DNA of 64,000 nt, from NCBI RefSeq assembly GCF_008764295.1, contig NZ_VTQX01000007.1:62001-126000 (forward strand). Reading direction: 5' to 3'. Shown here piece after piece: positions 9,719 to 19,774 of this stretch (its first letter is position 1; every line of letters starts with the position of its first letter). The translations under genes and the position numbers were made by a program. Source of the DNA: Bacillus methanolicus. Its GTDB lineage: Bacteria > Bacillota > Bacilli > Bacillales > Cytobacillaceae. The notes below the pieces were generated by a model. The model made no database searches. It was not told the DNA's origin and saw only the letters and a program-made list of their open reading frames with translations.

Positions 9719-10891
9719 ATGAGATACATAACAGCGGGAGAGTCACATGGCCCCCAATTGACAACAATTATCGAAGGACTGCCGGCAGGAATGCCTTTAG
9801 TGGCTGAAGAAATTAATGAGCAATTAGCACGTCGCCAAAAAGGTTATGGCCGAGGTCGCAGAATGCAAATTGAAAAAGATACTGTTCAAATAACAAGCGG
9901 AGTGCGACACGGTTTAACCCTCGGTTCTCCAGTAGCATTGGTGGTTGCGAACGATGACTGGAAGCATTGGACAAAAATAATGGGACAAGAGCCACCTGAT
10001 CTTGAAGATGGTGCAGAGGTAAAACGAAAAATTACGCGCCCACGACCAGGGCATGCTGACTTGAATGGTGGTCTCAAGTATGGACATCGCGATTTACGCA
10101 ATGTTTTGGAGCGATCATCAGCACGTGAAACAACCGTAAGAGTAGCTGCTGGAGCAGTTGCGAAGAAGCTGTTATCTTTGCTTGGTATTGAAGTAGCATC
10201 TCACGTGATTGAAATTGGTGGAATTAAAAGTGAAGTTAGAAATTACGAATCAATGAACTCATTAAAGGAAATTGCTGAAAATTCCCCTGTTCGCTGTTTA
10301 GATCCAAAGGCTGAGACAGCGATGATGAAGGCGATTGACGAAGCAAAGGAAAATGGAGATTCAATCGGTGGCATTGTAGAGGTTATTGTGGAAGGGGTAC
10401 CTGCAGGAGTAGGTAGTTATGTTCATTTTGATCGCAAGCTCGATGCTAAGCTTGCTGCAGCTATTGTTAGTATTAACGCCTTTAAAGGTGTAGAATTCGG
10501 CATTGGCTTCGAAGCTGCAAGAAAACCCGGGAGCGCAGTACATGATGAAATTGTATGGCATGAGAAGGAAGGCTATTCTCGAAAAACAAATCGATTAGGT
10601 GGATTCGAAGGCGGGATGACAACCGGGATGCCGATAGTGGTTCGAGGTGTGATGAAGCCAATACCAACTTTATACAAACCGCTTCAAAGTGTGGATATCG
10701 ATTCAAAGGAGCCTTTTTCAGCAAGTATTGAACGTTCAGATAGCTGTGCGGTTCCGGCAGCTGCTGTTGTCGCCGAGCACGTTGTTGCATGGGAAATAGC
10801 GACAGCGATTGTGGAGCAATTTTACGCCGATAGACTAGACACATTGATAAGCACGATTGAACAGCAGCGTAAGTTTGCGAGGGAATTCTAA
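9719..10891 (+). CDS. aroC: Chorismate synthase
   Basis: Makes chorismate from EPSP in the last common step of aromatic synthesis (named aroF in B. subtilis); it needs reduced FMN. The 390-residue product has the family signatures GESHGPQLT near the N-terminus, [19 protein letters not shown] in the middle, and [12 protein letters not shown] later. The ATG at 9719 follows AAGGAGGAAA; a TTG at 9701 would contain this RBS. First gene of a run aroC-aroB-aroH-hisC-tyrA-aroA. The stop shares a base with the start of aroB, so translation is probably coupled. Confidence 0.97.
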   Translation: MRYITAGESHGPQLTTIIEGLPAGMPLVAEEINEQLARRQKGYGRGRRMQIEKDTVQITSGVRHGLTLGSPVALVVANDDWKHWTKIMGQEPPDLEDGAEVKRKITRPRPGHADLNGGLKYGHRDLRNVLERSSARETTVRVAAGAVAKKLLSLLGIEVASHVIEIGGIKSEVRNYESMNSLKEIAENSPVRCLDPKAETAMMKAIDEAKENGDSIGGIVEVIVEGVPAGVGSYVHFDRKLDAKLAAAIVSINAFKGVEFGIGFEAARKPGSAVHDEIVWHEKEGYSRKTNRLGGFEGGMTTGMPIVVRGVMKPIPTLYKPLQSVDIDSKEPFSASIERSDSCAVPAAAVVAEHVVAWEIATAIVEQFYADRLDTLISTIEQQRKFAREF

Positions 10892-11970
10892 TGGAATCAC
10901 TGCAGATTCATACCGATTCTAAAAGTTATCCGGTATTTTTGGGTGGAGGGGTCATATCTGTCCTTCCCAACTTTTTAAAAACCCACTTTCCTTTATTAAC
11001 GAAAGTAGTTATTTTTACAGATAGCAATGTTGGAGAAAGATATTTACCGACTTTGGAAAGTGTACTTTCTGAGTTTCACCTTTATACCTATATCATTCCT
11101 AATGGTGAATATGCAAAAACTTTTGATGTTTATCAAAGCTGTTTAACTTATTGTTTAGAAAAAAAGCTGGATCGTAAATCACTAGTCATAGCATTTGGTG
11201 GAGGCGCTGTTGGTGATCTCAGTGGTTTTGTTGCTGCAACTTTTATGAGAGGAATTCCTTTTATTCAAATGCCGACTACGATTCTTGCCCATGACAGTGC
11301 GGTTGGTGGAAAGGTTGCGATTAATCACCCTTTAGGGAAGAATATGATAGGCGCTTTTTATCAACCAGAAGCTGTCTTTTATGATTTAAACTTTCTTAGC
11401 AGCCTTTCCCTTATGGAAAGAAGATCAGGATTCGCTGAGGTAATAAAGCATAGTTTGATCCAAGATGAGGCTTTTTACCAGTGGTTACTTGCGAATATTT
11501 CTGATTTAACTGCTCTTACTTCTGAACAACTAGAATATATGCTTAAAAAAGGAATTCAGATAAAGAATGTGATTGTTTCTCAGGATGAAAAGGAAAAAGG
11601 GATACGAGCTTTTTTGAACTTTGGCCATACCTTAGGGCATGCGATTGAAGCGGAAGCGGGCTATGGAAAAGTGACACATGGTGAGGCTGTTTTAATCGGA
11701 ATGTTATTTGCGTTGAAGTTAAGCAAAAATTTGTTTAACGTTTCGTTTCATTACGAAAAGTTTAAAGATTGGGTGGAGAAGCTCGGTTATAAGACCTCGA
11801 TTCCAGAAGGGTTAAATTCTCAATCTTTGCTTGAACGTATGAAGCAAGATAAAAAATCGGTTGATGGTCATATTCAATTTGTGCTTCTTAAAAGAATTGC
11901 AAAGCCTGTTGCGGTTCCGTTAGAGGATCAGTTTCTGCTAACTGAGTTAAAGCAGTTTCAACAAGATTGA
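10891..11970 (+). CDS. aroB: 3-dehydroquinate synthase
   Basis: Closes DAHP to 3-dehydroquinate, the second step of the shikimate pathway, using NAD and a divalent metal. The 359-residue product has the nucleotide-binding segment AFGGGAVGDLSGFVA near residue 107, TTILAHDSAVGGKVAIN near 133, and the metal ligand motif FNFGHTLGHA in the form LNFGHTLGHAIE near 250. It overlaps the previous gene by one base (TAATG). Being second in the aromatic run matches B. subtilis. Confidence 0.97.
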   Translation: MESLQIHTDSKSYPVFLGGGVISVLPNFLKTHFPLLTKVVIFTDSNVGERYLPTLESVLSEFHLYTYIIPNGEYAKTFDVYQSCLTYCLEKKLDRKSLVIAFGGGAVGDLSGFVAATFMRGIPFIQMPTTILAHDSAVGGKVAINHPLGKNMIGAFYQPEAVFYDLNFLSSLSLMERRSGFAEVIKHSLIQDEAFYQWLLANISDLTALTSEQLEYMLKKGIQIKNVIVSQDEKEKGIRAFLNFGHTLGHAIEAEAGYGKVTHGEAVLIGMLFALKLSKNLFNVSFHYEKFKDWVEKLGYKTSIPEGLNSQSLLERMKQDKKSVDGHIQFVLLKRIAKPVAVPLEDQFLLTELKQFQQD

Positions 11971-11990
11971 TGTTAAAGAGGTGAAAGCTA

Positions 11991-12356
11991 TTGATTAGAG
12001 GGGTTAGGGGTGCTACCACCATTGAGGACAATGTCGAGCAGGAGATTGTCTCAGCAACAGAAAAGCTGATTCGAGAAATGATCGTACAAAATGAGATTGT
12101 CGCTGAAGCTGTTGCATCTGTGTTTATTTCCGTGACGGAAGAAATAAATGGAGCGTTTCCCGCCAAAGCCTTAAGAAGAATCACGGGCTGGACTTATGTC
12201 CCAGTAATGTGCATGAGGGAGATTCCAGTTGAAAATTCATTAAAAAACTGCATTCGAATTATGATACATATTAATACTGAAAAGAGCCAAAGAGAAATAC
12301 ACCATGTTTATTTAGAAAAAGCAATTAGTTTAAGACCAGATTTAAAGGATGAATAA
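11991..12356 (+). CDS. aroH: Chorismate mutase, AroH type
   Basis: Monofunctional trimeric chorismate mutase converting chorismate to prephenate. The 121-residue product starts [10 protein letters not shown], whose arginine near residue 7 is catalytic, and contains CIRIMIHI with the second key arginine near residue 86 and HHVYLEKA with the conserved tyrosine. The TTG start at 11991 follows AAAGAGGTGAAAG. It is slightly shorter than the 127-residue B. subtilis protein. In B. subtilis trpE follows; here hisC starts 26 bases after the stop. Confidence 0.95.
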   Translation: MIRGVRGATTIEDNVEQEIVSATEKLIREMIVQNEIVAEAVASVFISVTEEINGAFPAKALRRITGWTYVPVMCMREIPVENSLKNCIRIMIHINTEKSQREIHHVYLEKAISLRPDLKDE

Positions 12357-12382
12357 AACGATCGCAGAGAGTGGTGAAATCA

Positions 12383-13489
12383 ATGAGATGGAAGGAAGAG
12401 CTTCTGCAATTGACTCCTTATCAGCCGGGAAAATCAATTGCAGAAGTGAAGAGACAATATGGACTTGAAAAAATAGTAAAGCTTGCTTCAAATGAAAACC
12501 CATTTGGATGTTCGCAACAAGTATTGGATAAAATTCGCCAATTTGCTGGCTCTCTTGCTCTTTATCCTGATGGGTATGCGACAGATTTACGGGGGGCGTT
12601 AGCAAGTAAATTAGGTGTGTTAGAAACGCAATTCATATTTGGAAATGGTTCTGACGAAAATATTCAAATCATTTCAAGAGCTTTGCTAAGACCTGGATTT
12701 AATACGGTTATGGCAACTCCGACTTTTCCTCAATATAAGCATAATGCCTTGATTGAAGGGGCGGAAGTACGGGAAGTCCCTCTAATTAACGGTGAACATG
12801 ATCTCGAAGGCATGTTAAAACAAATGGATGAGAGGACAAATGTCGTGTGGCTTTGTAGTCCGAACAATCCTACCGGTACTTATATTAATGAAAAGAAATT
12901 ATTATCCTTTTTAAAGAGGGTTCCACAAGAGACACTAGTCGTTTTAGATGAAGCTTACTATGAATATGTTGTGGCGGAAGACTATTACCATTCTATCGAA
13001 CTGATAAAACAATTTGAAAATTTACTGGTGTTAAGGACATTTTCGAAAATTTACGGATTGGCTAGCCTTCGCGTTGGATATGGGATTGGTAGCGAAAAGG
13101 TGATTCGTGCTCTTGAACCGGCAAGGGAACCATTTAATACAAATACATTTGCGCAAATCGCTGCTAGAGCTGCTCTCGAAGATCAAGCCTATGTAGAAAT
13201 GTGCAGACAAAGAAATCGCGAGGGTTTAGAACAATACTATCAATTTTGCGAGCAAGAGCAATTGTCTTACAACGAGTCACAGGGAAATTTTATTTTGATT
13301 GACTTCAAGATGGATGGAAATGAAGTGTTCCAGTACTGTTTAGAAAGAGGATATATTGTTCGTTCAGGTGCAGCTCTTGGTTTTCCAACATCTGTCAGAG
13401 TGACGGTTGGTTCAAAGGAAGAGAACGATGAAATGATTGCAGTTATGAAAGCCTTTATTTCTGAAAAATCCCCGCTTGATAAGCAGTAA
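12383..13489 (+). CDS. hisC: Histidinol-phosphate / aromatic amino acid aminotransferase
   Basis: PLP-dependent class II aminotransferase that acts in histidine synthesis and, in Bacillus, also transaminates prephenate-derived keto acids to tyrosine and phenylalanine. The 368-residue product has [10 protein letters not shown] near residue 37, SPNNPTGTY near 155, DEAYYEY near 192 and the PLP lysine in [10 protein letters not shown] near residue 222. I chose the ATG at 12383 because it gives the [11 protein letters not shown]-terminus expected for the family; the RBS is only a GTGGTG-rich stretch. It directly follows aroH, with no trp genes between. Confidence 0.95.
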   Translation: MRWKEELLQLTPYQPGKSIAEVKRQYGLEKIVKLASNENPFGCSQQVLDKIRQFAGSLALYPDGYATDLRGALASKLGVLETQFIFGNGSDENIQIISRALLRPGFNTVMATPTFPQYKHNALIEGAEVREVPLINGEHDLEGMLKQMDERTNVVWLCSPNNPTGTYINEKKLLSFLKRVPQETLVVLDEAYYEYVVAEDYYHSIELIKQFENLLVLRTFSKIYGLASLRVGYGIGSEKVIRALEPAREPFNTNTFAQIAARAALEDQAYVEMCRQRNREGLEQYYQFCEQEQLSYNESQGNFILIDFKMDGNEVFQYCLERGYIVRSGAALGFPTSVRVTVGSKEENDEMIAVMKAFISEKSPLDKQ

Positions 13490-13520
13490 TCCTACATTTT
13501 TTTCAAAATCGACTAGATAA

Positions 13521-13566
13521 GCTCCTGCTCTATTAGGATCCATTTATGGTTCCTCTGAACAGGAGC
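13521..13566 (+). promoter_or_regulatory. Hairpin between hisC and tyrA that includes the tyrA RBS
   Basis: GCTCCTG at 13521-13527 pairs with CAGGAGC at 13560-13566, and inner segments AGGATCC and GGTTCCT can also pair in part. No T-run follows, so it is not a normal terminator. The 3' arm contains AGGAG, the likely RBS for the ATG at 13578, so the helix could lower tyrA translation. Confidence 0.45.
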
Positions 13567-13577
13567 TCTTAGCAATC

Positions 13578-14702
13578 ATGAAAGCAGGTGTTCCCTTGAA
13601 AGGTCGTGTATTTATTATTGGGCTGGGACTCATCGGGGGTTCATTGGCTCTTTGTATTAAAGCTGAACATCCGAAAGCAAGGATTATTGGCTATGATGTT
13701 AATAAGAAACAATCTAGATTGGCGGCAATGCTAGGTGTTGTTGATGAAATTACAGAGGAAATAGAAACAGGTGCAACTGAGGCAGACCTCATCTTAATTG
13801 CCACACCAGTTAAGAAGATTGAAACGATGATCGAACAACTCTGTCATTTATCATTAAAGCAAGGTGTCATTATTTCAGATGCAGGCAGTACAAAAGTGGA
13901 AATTGTCAAAAAAGCGGCTTGCTTAAGGGACAAAGGCTATACTTTTATCGGCGGTCACCCGATGGCTGGCTCACATAAAAGCGGAGTTCAGGCAGCTAAA
14001 TCCATCCTTTTTGAAAATGCTTTTTATTTATTGACACCTGAGGTTGACACGGATCACGAGGCTATAGAAACGTTGAAAATGTGGCTTAAAGGAACAAAAG
14101 CACGATTTTTACAAGTGCATCCTGCTGAGCATGATTATTTGACAGGGGTGATTAGCCATTTCCCTCATGTTATTGCGGCTTCTCTCGTTCATCAGGCAGA
14201 AAGAACTAGCAAGACGCAAAGCTTAGTCACAAGATTAGCAGCTGGGGGATTTCGTGATATTACAAGAATAGCTTCCAGTAGTCCACATATGTGGAAGGAT
14301 ATCTCTCTTCATAATAAAGATGTTCTTTTACAATTATTTACGGATTGGCAGGAAGAAATGGTAAGGGTTGCGAACATGTTAAGGGATGAAAATGAGGAAG
14401 AGCTCCTTCAGTATTTTTCTCGGGCAAAGCAGTTTCGCGATGAGATGCCTGTAAAAGAAAAAGGTGCGATTCCAGCATTCTACGATTTATTTGTCGATGT
14501 TCCCGATTACCCTGGGGTCATTTCTGAAATCACTGGCTATTTAGCAAAGGAAAAAATTAACTTGACGAATATCCGGATTCGTGAAACGAGAGAAGAAGTA
14601 TACGGAATCCTTGTCATAAGCTTTCAAACAGAAGAGGATAGAGAAAGAGCAGAGCACTGTATTCGTCATTATACCAATTACGAAACATCCACTGGGATAT
14701 GA
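13578..14702 (+). CDS. tyrA: Prephenate dehydrogenase with C-terminal ACT domain
   Basis: Oxidatively decarboxylates prephenate to 4-hydroxyphenylpyruvate for tyrosine synthesis. The 374-residue product has the NAD-binding motif [10 protein letters not shown] near residue 15, the catalytic segment [12 protein letters not shown] near 131, and a C-terminal ACT domain ([20 protein letters not shown]) from about residue 300, probably for tyrosine feedback. Start choice is between ATG 13578 and TTG 13596 (AGCAGGTG upstream); I keep the ATG. An 88-base gap with a hairpin separates it from hisC, and aroA follows 13 bases after the stop. Confidence 0.95.
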   Translation: MKAGVPLKGRVFIIGLGLIGGSLALCIKAEHPKARIIGYDVNKKQSRLAAMLGVVDEITEEIETGATEADLILIATPVKKIETMIEQLCHLSLKQGVIISDAGSTKVEIVKKAACLRDKGYTFIGGHPMAGSHKSGVQAAKSILFENAFYLLTPEVDTDHEAIETLKMWLKGTKARFLQVHPAEHDYLTGVISHFPHVIAASLVHQAERTSKTQSLVTRLAAGGFRDITRIASSSPHMWKDISLHNKDVLLQLFTDWQEEMVRVANMLRDENEEELLQYFSRAKQFRDEMPVKEKGAIPAFYDLFVDVPDYPGVISEITGYLAKEKINLTNIRIRETREEVYGILVISFQTEEDRERAEHCIRHYTNYETSTGI

Positions 14703-14715
14703 GAGGGGGATAAAA

Positions 14716-16002
14716 TTGAAAACAATACCATTAGCGATAAATGCAGCAAGGCTTCAAGGCCAATTGCAAATACCAGGTGATAAATCTATTTCCCATCGTT
14801 CCATTATGTTTGGAGCTATTGCCAATGGAACGACATCAATAACGAATTTTCTAACTGGAGATGATTGTTTAAGTACGATTGCTTGTTTTCGAAAGCTTGG
14901 CGTTGAAATCGAGCAGGAGGGAAATCGGGCAGTTGTCCTTGGCAAGGGCTTTACTGGATTAAAAGAACCAAGAGAAGTGCTTGATGTTGGAAATTCTGGA
15001 ACGACGATTAGGCTTATGCTTGGAATTTTAGCTGGACGTCCGTTTTTTTCCACGCTTATTGGTGACGAATCTATAGGGAAAAGGCCGATGACAAGAGTCA
15101 CTAAACCATTACTAACTCTAGGTGCTAATATTGATGGGAGAAGTGGTGGGGAGTATACTCCAATCGCGGTGAGAGGAGGAAATCTCACAGGGATCGAGTA
15201 TCGCTTACCGGTAGCAAGTGCTCAGGTAAAGTCTGCAATTCTTTTGGCAGGTTTACAAGCAGAGGGTGAGACAACTGTTATTGAAACCTCGAAAACCCGA
15301 GACCATACAGAAAGAATGATTCAGCATTTTGGCGGAAAACTCGAAGTGGATGGTCTCACTGTTAAACTGCAAGGTGGGCAGTCTCTTCAGGGAACGAATG
15401 TGGAGGTTCCAGGAGATATTTCTTCAGCTGCTTTCTTTCTAGTAGCGGGAGCGATTGTTCCGAATAGTGAAATCAGGCTGAAAAATGTAGGTCTTAATCC
15501 AACAAGAACAGGTATCATAGATGTGATGAGAGAAATGGGAGCTGACTTGCAAGTAGAGAACGAACGAGAACAATTTGAGCCGGTTGGTGATTTAATCATA
15601 AAAACTTCGACCCTTAAAGGAACAACGATTGAAGGAGATATGATCCCGCGCCTAATTGATGAAATTCCAATCATTGCTTTATTGGCCACGCAAGCAGAGG
15701 GAATCACAATTATTAAAGATGCTGAAGAATTAAAAGTGAAAGAGACGAATCGAATCGATACAGTAGTTCACGAATTACGAAAACTAGGTGCGAAAATAGA
15801 ATCAACAAATGATGGCATGATTATCTATGGAAAGCAGCAACTGTTAGGTGGCACTGTAAGTAGTCATGGTGATCATCGAATTGGGATGATGCTCGCTATT
15901 GCCTCACTTATTTGCAAGGAGCAAACGAACTTAGACAATATCGAAGCGATATCTGTTTCTTATCCTAATTTCTTCAACCATTTAGAAAGTCTGTTAAAGT
16001 AA
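14716..16002 (+). CDS. aroA: EPSP synthase (3-phosphoshikimate 1-carboxyvinyltransferase)
   Basis: Joins phosphoenolpyruvate to shikimate 3-phosphate in the cytoplasm (named aroE in B. subtilis). The 428-residue product has [15 protein letters not shown] near residue 20, the [15 protein letters not shown] motif near 90, and KETNRIDT plus HGDHRIGM near the C-terminus, all typical of the class II enzymes of Bacillus. The TTG start at 14716 follows GAGAGGGGGA. Last gene of the aromatic run; a T-rich terminator follows after a repeat-bearing spacer. Confidence 0.97.
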   Translation: MKTIPLAINAARLQGQLQIPGDKSISHRSIMFGAIANGTTSITNFLTGDDCLSTIACFRKLGVEIEQEGNRAVVLGKGFTGLKEPREVLDVGNSGTTIRLMLGILAGRPFFSTLIGDESIGKRPMTRVTKPLLTLGANIDGRSGGEYTPIAVRGGNLTGIEYRLPVASAQVKSAILLAGLQAEGETTVIETSKTRDHTERMIQHFGGKLEVDGLTVKLQGGQSLQGTNVEVPGDISSAAFFLVAGAIVPNSEIRLKNVGLNPTRTGIIDVMREMGADLQVENEREQFEPVGDLIIKTSTLKGTTIEGDMIPRLIDEIPIIALLATQAEGITIIKDAEELKVKETNRIDTVVHELRKLGAKIESTNDGMIIYGKQQLLGGTVSSHGDHRIGMMLAIASLICKEQTNLDNIEAISVSYPNFFNHLESLLK

Positions 16003-16030
16003 CAAAGGATCTTGCTAGGTAGGAATGTTG

Positions 16031-16125
16031 TGGCGACTCCTATAGAAAGTGCTCGATGCCATGGACATGGACTGAGCGGCTCGGATTCGCCATTGAAAAG
16101 GCACTATTTGTAGTGGAAATCAACA
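16031..16125. repeat. Degenerate dispersed intergenic repeat, copy 1
   Basis: A GC-richer patch with GGCGACTCCTATAGAAAG at one end and GTGGAAATCAAC at the other. The first part recurs near 19566 and the last part near 51322. The layout resembles short non-coding repeats often seen between Bacillus genes, here decayed. Confidence 0.4.
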
Positions 16126-16134
16126 AGGTAAAAA

Positions 16135-16190
16135 ACAAAAAAAGAAGAGCCAAAGCTAAGCTTGTGGGACAACTTCTTCTTTTTTTGTTT
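16135..16190 (+). terminator. Terminator after aroA
   Basis: ACAAAAAAAGAAGA at 16135-16148 is the exact complement of TCTTCTTTTTTTGT at 16175-16188. The T-run lies within the second arm. Confidence 0.7.
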
Positions 16191-16222
16191 ATATGTAGGT
16201 GGTCACTTTTGCCTTCCTTTCT

Positions 16223-16279
16223 GCGCTTATCCTAAAAAGCGTGTGAAACCATGGTTTCACCAGAAATAAGCTAAAAATC
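16223..16279. repeat. Palindromic dispersed repeat, partial copy
   Basis: Contains the perfect palindrome GTGAAACCATGGTTTCAC at 16243-16260. Its right flank, CAGAAATAAGCTAAAAATC, matches the right arm of the 52-bp element at 60357-60408 with a few changes. Related half copies lie near 48533 and 62661. Confidence 0.55.
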
Positions 16280-16369
16280 ACTTGCAAAGATTTACCTGAA
16301 AAATAATCATGGAATAAATGATTTTGTACAAGCATAGTTTGTCATAAGACTGATTAAAAGGGTGGTTTT

Positions 16370-17272
16370 ATGACATATATTATCGAAAATGCCAATTTGC
16401 TAAAGAACGACAGGCTTGAGCAAAACTCCTTGCTGATTAAAGAGGATCGCATCGATTCGATTAGACCCTCCTTCGAAAGGTTCTCCTATATGAGAGTGAA
16501 CGCAAGCTCTTTTGTAATGACGCCGCCCCATGTTCTCTTTTGCCCTCAATTTCCATCGAGACAGTCATTTCAAGTTATGAAAAAATTTTATATTGATGAA
16601 CTTATTACAAAAGGAAGTACAATGTTTTTAACTTATGTGGAAATAGATAAGGAATATTTATTACAACCTGCTTTTGACAATATGAAGACAGTTCTTTTAA
16701 ATAGTCCTATTGATTATACGATAGGGGTGAAAATTCCACTCCGTCTTCTAACGACGAGCTTTTTAATAAAATGCAAGCGGGCTAAAATTCCAGCGATATT
16801 CGTTGAAGTAGAAGATGAGCAGGAGCTTAAGGAAATTCCATGGGGATGGCTGAGGGAGGCAATGTTTCCTTATAATAGTCCACTAATTCCTATATTTGTA
16901 GCGGAAACCGAAAAGCAAAGAGAGCAGGTAGGAGTGTATTGGCAAGAGCTATTACATATGGAGAAGATCCCCTTTATCGGACACGAGTTAAAAGAGAATG
17001 TCCCGATTTCTCGAGAGGATTTATGCAAACTGGGTATTTATCCTGTAAAATCAGGTTTACATCATGGTGGGGAAGTTAGCTATAATCTATATTTAAAAGA
17101 TGATTTGGATCATGGAACTTGTGAAAAAGAGCTGTTTTTGCAACTAAAGGAGCGTTTGCTTGTAACCGTCCATAAAGGAACAGTTATACGTGCAGGCAAA
17201 GATGTCCAATTTAGACCGGGGTTTGGTGAGCATGTTGTGATCAAGATTCCAGCTTTTTTTAAAGTTAATTAA
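16370..17272 (+). CDS. Degenerate amidohydrolase-like protein, unknown function
   Basis: A 300-residue protein with an ATG at 16370 and GGGTGG upstream. The start, MTYIIENANLL followed by SLLIKEDRIDSI, resembles the small beta-sandwich that opens amidohydrolase-superfamily enzymes. The metal-binding HxH normally found after it is absent: the corresponding segment reads PPHVLFCPQFPSRQ. No conserved pair of later histidines and aspartate is obvious either, although GLHHGGE lies near residue 226. It is therefore probably not a metal-dependent hydrolase. It lies between aroA and ypiA, where B. subtilis has no such gene as far as I recall. The fold assignment is an inference. Confidence 0.55.
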   Translation: MTYIIENANLLKNDRLEQNSLLIKEDRIDSIRPSFERFSYMRVNASSFVMTPPHVLFCPQFPSRQSFQVMKKFYIDELITKGSTMFLTYVEIDKEYLLQPAFDNMKTVLLNSPIDYTIGVKIPLRLLTTSFLIKCKRAKIPAIFVEVEDEQELKEIPWGWLREAMFPYNSPLIPIFVAETEKQREQVGVYWQELLHMEKIPFIGHELKENVPISREDLCKLGIYPVKSGLHHGGEVSYNLYLKDDLDHGTCEKELFLQLKERLLVTVHKGTVIRAGKDVQFRPGFGEHVVIKIPAFFKVN

Positions 17273-17465
17273 TAAGCCTTATTGTGAGTAGAATTTTGTA
17301 AATTCCACTATAATGAAGATAAGTGGTTAAATTATAAAACATCTCATTTGACTTTTATAGAAATAAGCAGTTTAAATAAGTAATATTCTTGCCTTTTTAT
17401 TTTGTCGTTGTTGATTATAAAATGGTCGTATGTAATTTAAAATAGGATTGTGAAAGGGTTGCTAA

Positions 17466-18728
17466 ATGGAAAAAATCAGTAAGATCATTACATTATTGGA
17501 AAACGGTCAGCATGAAGAAGCCTTACAAAAATATGAAGCAATACTAAAAGGCGGAACAAATGATGAAAGGCTCCTTCTAGGAGAAGAATTATTTCAGTAT
17601 GGATTTTTAGATGAAGCAAAGTCATTATTTGAAAGGCTTCATAAAGCATATCCTGAAGAGGGAGAAATTCTTGTAACGATGGCTGAGATTTGCCTTGAAC
17701 AAGGGAAAGAGGATGAAGCCATTCAAACTTTAGATAAAATAAAAGAAACTGATCCGAGTTATCCGGAAAGCTTGCTATTACAGGCGGATTTATACCAAAT
17801 GGAAGGACTGTATGAAGTTAGTGAACAGAAGCTACTAAAGGCAAAATCCGTACTACCGGATGAAGTGATTATTGATTTTGCATTAGGAGAGCTCTATTTA
17901 GAGCAGGGAAGATTCATCGAAGCCATCAAATCATATGAAAGAGTTGTACCAGTTGAACAAGAAATAGCAGGAGTCAATATTAATCAAAGGCTTGGTGATG
18001 CTTATAGTGCAGGCGGTGCTTTTGAAGAAGCCCTTCCTCATTATGAAAAAGCCTTGGAAGCTAGTTTAGAAATTAATACCCTTTTTCATTATGCCTTCAC
18101 AGCTCTTCAGGCGGGTATGAGTAAAACTGCTATTGAGAAATTTTCTGAACTGAAAGAACTTGATCACGAGTATCATTCTCTCTATCTTTATTTAGCAAAA
18201 GCGTATGAGAGAGAAGAGGAACTTGAATTAGCATTTGAGACGGTTCAAGAAGGACTACGTTATGATGAATATAACAAGGATTTGTACTTCATTGGTGGAA
18301 AGCTAGCACTTAAACTTAACAAAGAAGAAAGAGCAGAAGAACTCTTGAGGCAAGCTTTAGTTCTCGATCCGGAATTTATTGAGGCTGGCATAACGATTAA
18401 TAAATTATTTCTCCATCAAGAGAGATATGAAGATGTGCTAGAGATCGTGGCTATTTTTGAATCAAGTGGAATCGAAGAGCCGCATCTAATTTGGGATGAG
18501 GCAATTTCATTACAAAACTTAGAAAAATATTCACAGGCATTAAACAAATACCAACTTGCATATAATTTTTTAAAGAACGATCAAGAGTTTCTCGCGGATT
18601 ATGGATACTTTCTAATTGAAGAAGGAAAACGAGAAGAGGCTGCCGAAATATTTAATGTATTACTAACAAATGATCCATCAAACGAAGATTTCGCAGAAGT
18701 AGTACAAAGGCTGTCTGATGAAAGTTGA
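17466..18728 (+). CDS. ypiA: YpiA, tetratricopeptide repeat protein
   Basis: A 420-residue cytoplasmic protein built almost wholly of TPR-type helical repeats; successive units such as EEALQKYEAILK, EEALPHYEKALE and SQALNKYQLAYN show the A-x-x-x-Y/L-x-x-A/L pattern. TPR solenoids act as protein-protein interaction scaffolds, and no catalytic domain is visible. Size and position upstream of ypiB match YpiA of B. subtilis (about 423 residues). The ATG at 17466 follows GAAAGGG. ypiB begins about 90 bases later and the two probably work in the same process. Confidence 0.9.
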   Translation: MEKISKIITLLENGQHEEALQKYEAILKGGTNDERLLLGEELFQYGFLDEAKSLFERLHKAYPEEGEILVTMAEICLEQGKEDEAIQTLDKIKETDPSYPESLLLQADLYQMEGLYEVSEQKLLKAKSVLPDEVIIDFALGELYLEQGRFIEAIKSYERVVPVEQEIAGVNINQRLGDAYSAGGAFEEALPHYEKALEASLEINTLFHYAFTALQAGMSKTAIEKFSELKELDHEYHSLYLYLAKAYEREEELELAFETVQEGLRYDEYNKDLYFIGGKLALKLNKEERAEELLRQALVLDPEFIEAGITINKLFLHQERYEDVLEIVAIFESSGIEEPHLIWDEAISLQNLEKYSQALNKYQLAYNFLKNDQEFLADYGYFLIEEGKREEAAEIFNVLLTNDPSNEDFAEVVQRLSDES

Positions 18729-18819
18729 GCCGTCTAAGAAGGATACAGATCCGTTTGCAGCCAACGTAACGATCATTCAAAATTAATAAAAAATAGTTGT
18801 ACGCAGAGGAGGGAAAATG

Positions 18820-19359
18820 ATGAAGACCCCTGTATCTGTCAACGAGAAAAAAGATTTTATTCGCTGGTTCCTTAATCATTATCAACTGAAGAGACGTGAA
18901 TGTGTGTGGATTTTAAATTATTTAATGAGTCATGATGGACTTATGGAAAAAGTGCATTTTGTTGAGCAGGCTCAATACTGTCCACGCGGTTTAGTAATGT
19001 CGACGCACTGTGTTGATGAGGTACCGTTCCGTTTTTACAAAGAGAATGTCATGACAACAGATGCAGAGAAATCTTTTCACGATATTCGCCTGAATAGGGA
19101 CGAGGAAATATTTATTCAGCTTAATTTTCATGCATCTAATAAAGCGCATCAATACGCTGCTGTTTTGGAAGAGAATCCTTTCATGCCCAAAAGTCTGCAA
19201 ATCAGTGAAAAGGATCGTCTTATCGCAGAAAAATTTCTGTCATCTACACTGAAAAATTTTCAACGAGAAAAATTGCTTCATTTAATTGATGAGGCTTTAG
19301 ACAATCAGGATAAAGCTGCCTTTGAAGAGTTAACAAAAAAACTTAACCGACTAAGGTAG
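18820..19359 (+). CDS. ypiB: YpiB (UPF0302), homologue of Listeria ReoY
   Basis: A 179-residue protein of the UPF0302 family, with the conserved blocks [45 protein letters not shown] and [10 protein letters not shown]. The Listeria homologue ReoY is known to be required, with ReoM, for ClpCP-dependent breakdown of the cell wall enzyme MurA, so a role in controlling peptidoglycan synthesis is likely here too. I chose the second ATG (18820) because GAGGAGGG lies six bases before it. A strong terminator follows. Confidence 0.9.
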   Translation: MKTPVSVNEKKDFIRWFLNHYQLKRRECVWILNYLMSHDGLMEKVHFVEQAQYCPRGLVMSTHCVDEVPFRFYKENVMTTDAEKSFHDIRLNRDEEIFIQLNFHASNKAHQYAAVLEENPFMPKSLQISEKDRLIAEKFLSSTLKNFQREKLLHLIDEALDNQDKAAFEELTKKLNRLR

Positions 19360-19390
19360 ACCTAAATGTTCTGAAAAGAATATCAATGTG

Positions 19391-19446
19391 GAAGCTGTGT
19401 CAAAAGGTTGTTAAAATGACCTTTTTGATATCAGCTTTTTCTTTTT
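19391..19446 (+). terminator. Long terminator hairpin after ypiB
   Basis: AAGCTG..GTCAAAAGGT pairs with ACCTTTTTGA..TCAGCTT to give a stem of about 18 bp with two mismatches, followed by TTTTTCTTTTT. Confidence 0.8.
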
Positions 19447-19562
19447 AATTTTTAAATAGCAAACCTTTAGCTTCTTAACGATTCTCGAAATGGAGCTCGA
19501 TGATTTCAAAAAAGTTGCTAGATGATTATCATATTTTAAGTTTGTTTTCTTGATTGCAGTAA

Positions 19563-19692
19563 AACGCGACGACTTCTATGGGAAGCGGCTTGGCAAGGTT
19601 CACGAAGAAGATTGACCTGAAGGAAAATCGTCAAGACGAACAAACCGGACAAACCGGACAAACAAGAGATGTCCAAAAAAAGCAATACGTTT
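19563..19692. repeat. Decayed intergenic repeat, copy 2, with a short tandem repeat
   Basis: GCGACGACTTCTATGGGAAG resembles the start of the repeat at 16031. At 19640-19657 the 9-mer ACAAACCGG occurs twice in tandem with a partial third unit. No gene is present between the ypiB terminator and ypiF. Confidence 0.35.
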
Positions 19693-19774
19693 GAGAATCG
19701 TAAAGAATCACCTTTGTCCAGCCACCGTTGAAATGGTATGATAAGAAAGAATTAATGAACTTGGAGTGATGGGA

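Noticed and set aside
9698..9723. A few GAG/AAG triplets around the chorismate synthase RBS as a TRAP binding site
   Set aside because: Only four or five triplets, two without spacer, and they coincide with a normal purine-rich RBS. TRAP sites usually have seven to eleven triplets spaced by two or three bases.
19640..19664. Tandem 9-mers as the start of a CRISPR array or replication origin iterons
   Set aside because: Only two full units with no spacers, no cas genes and no replication initiator gene nearby.
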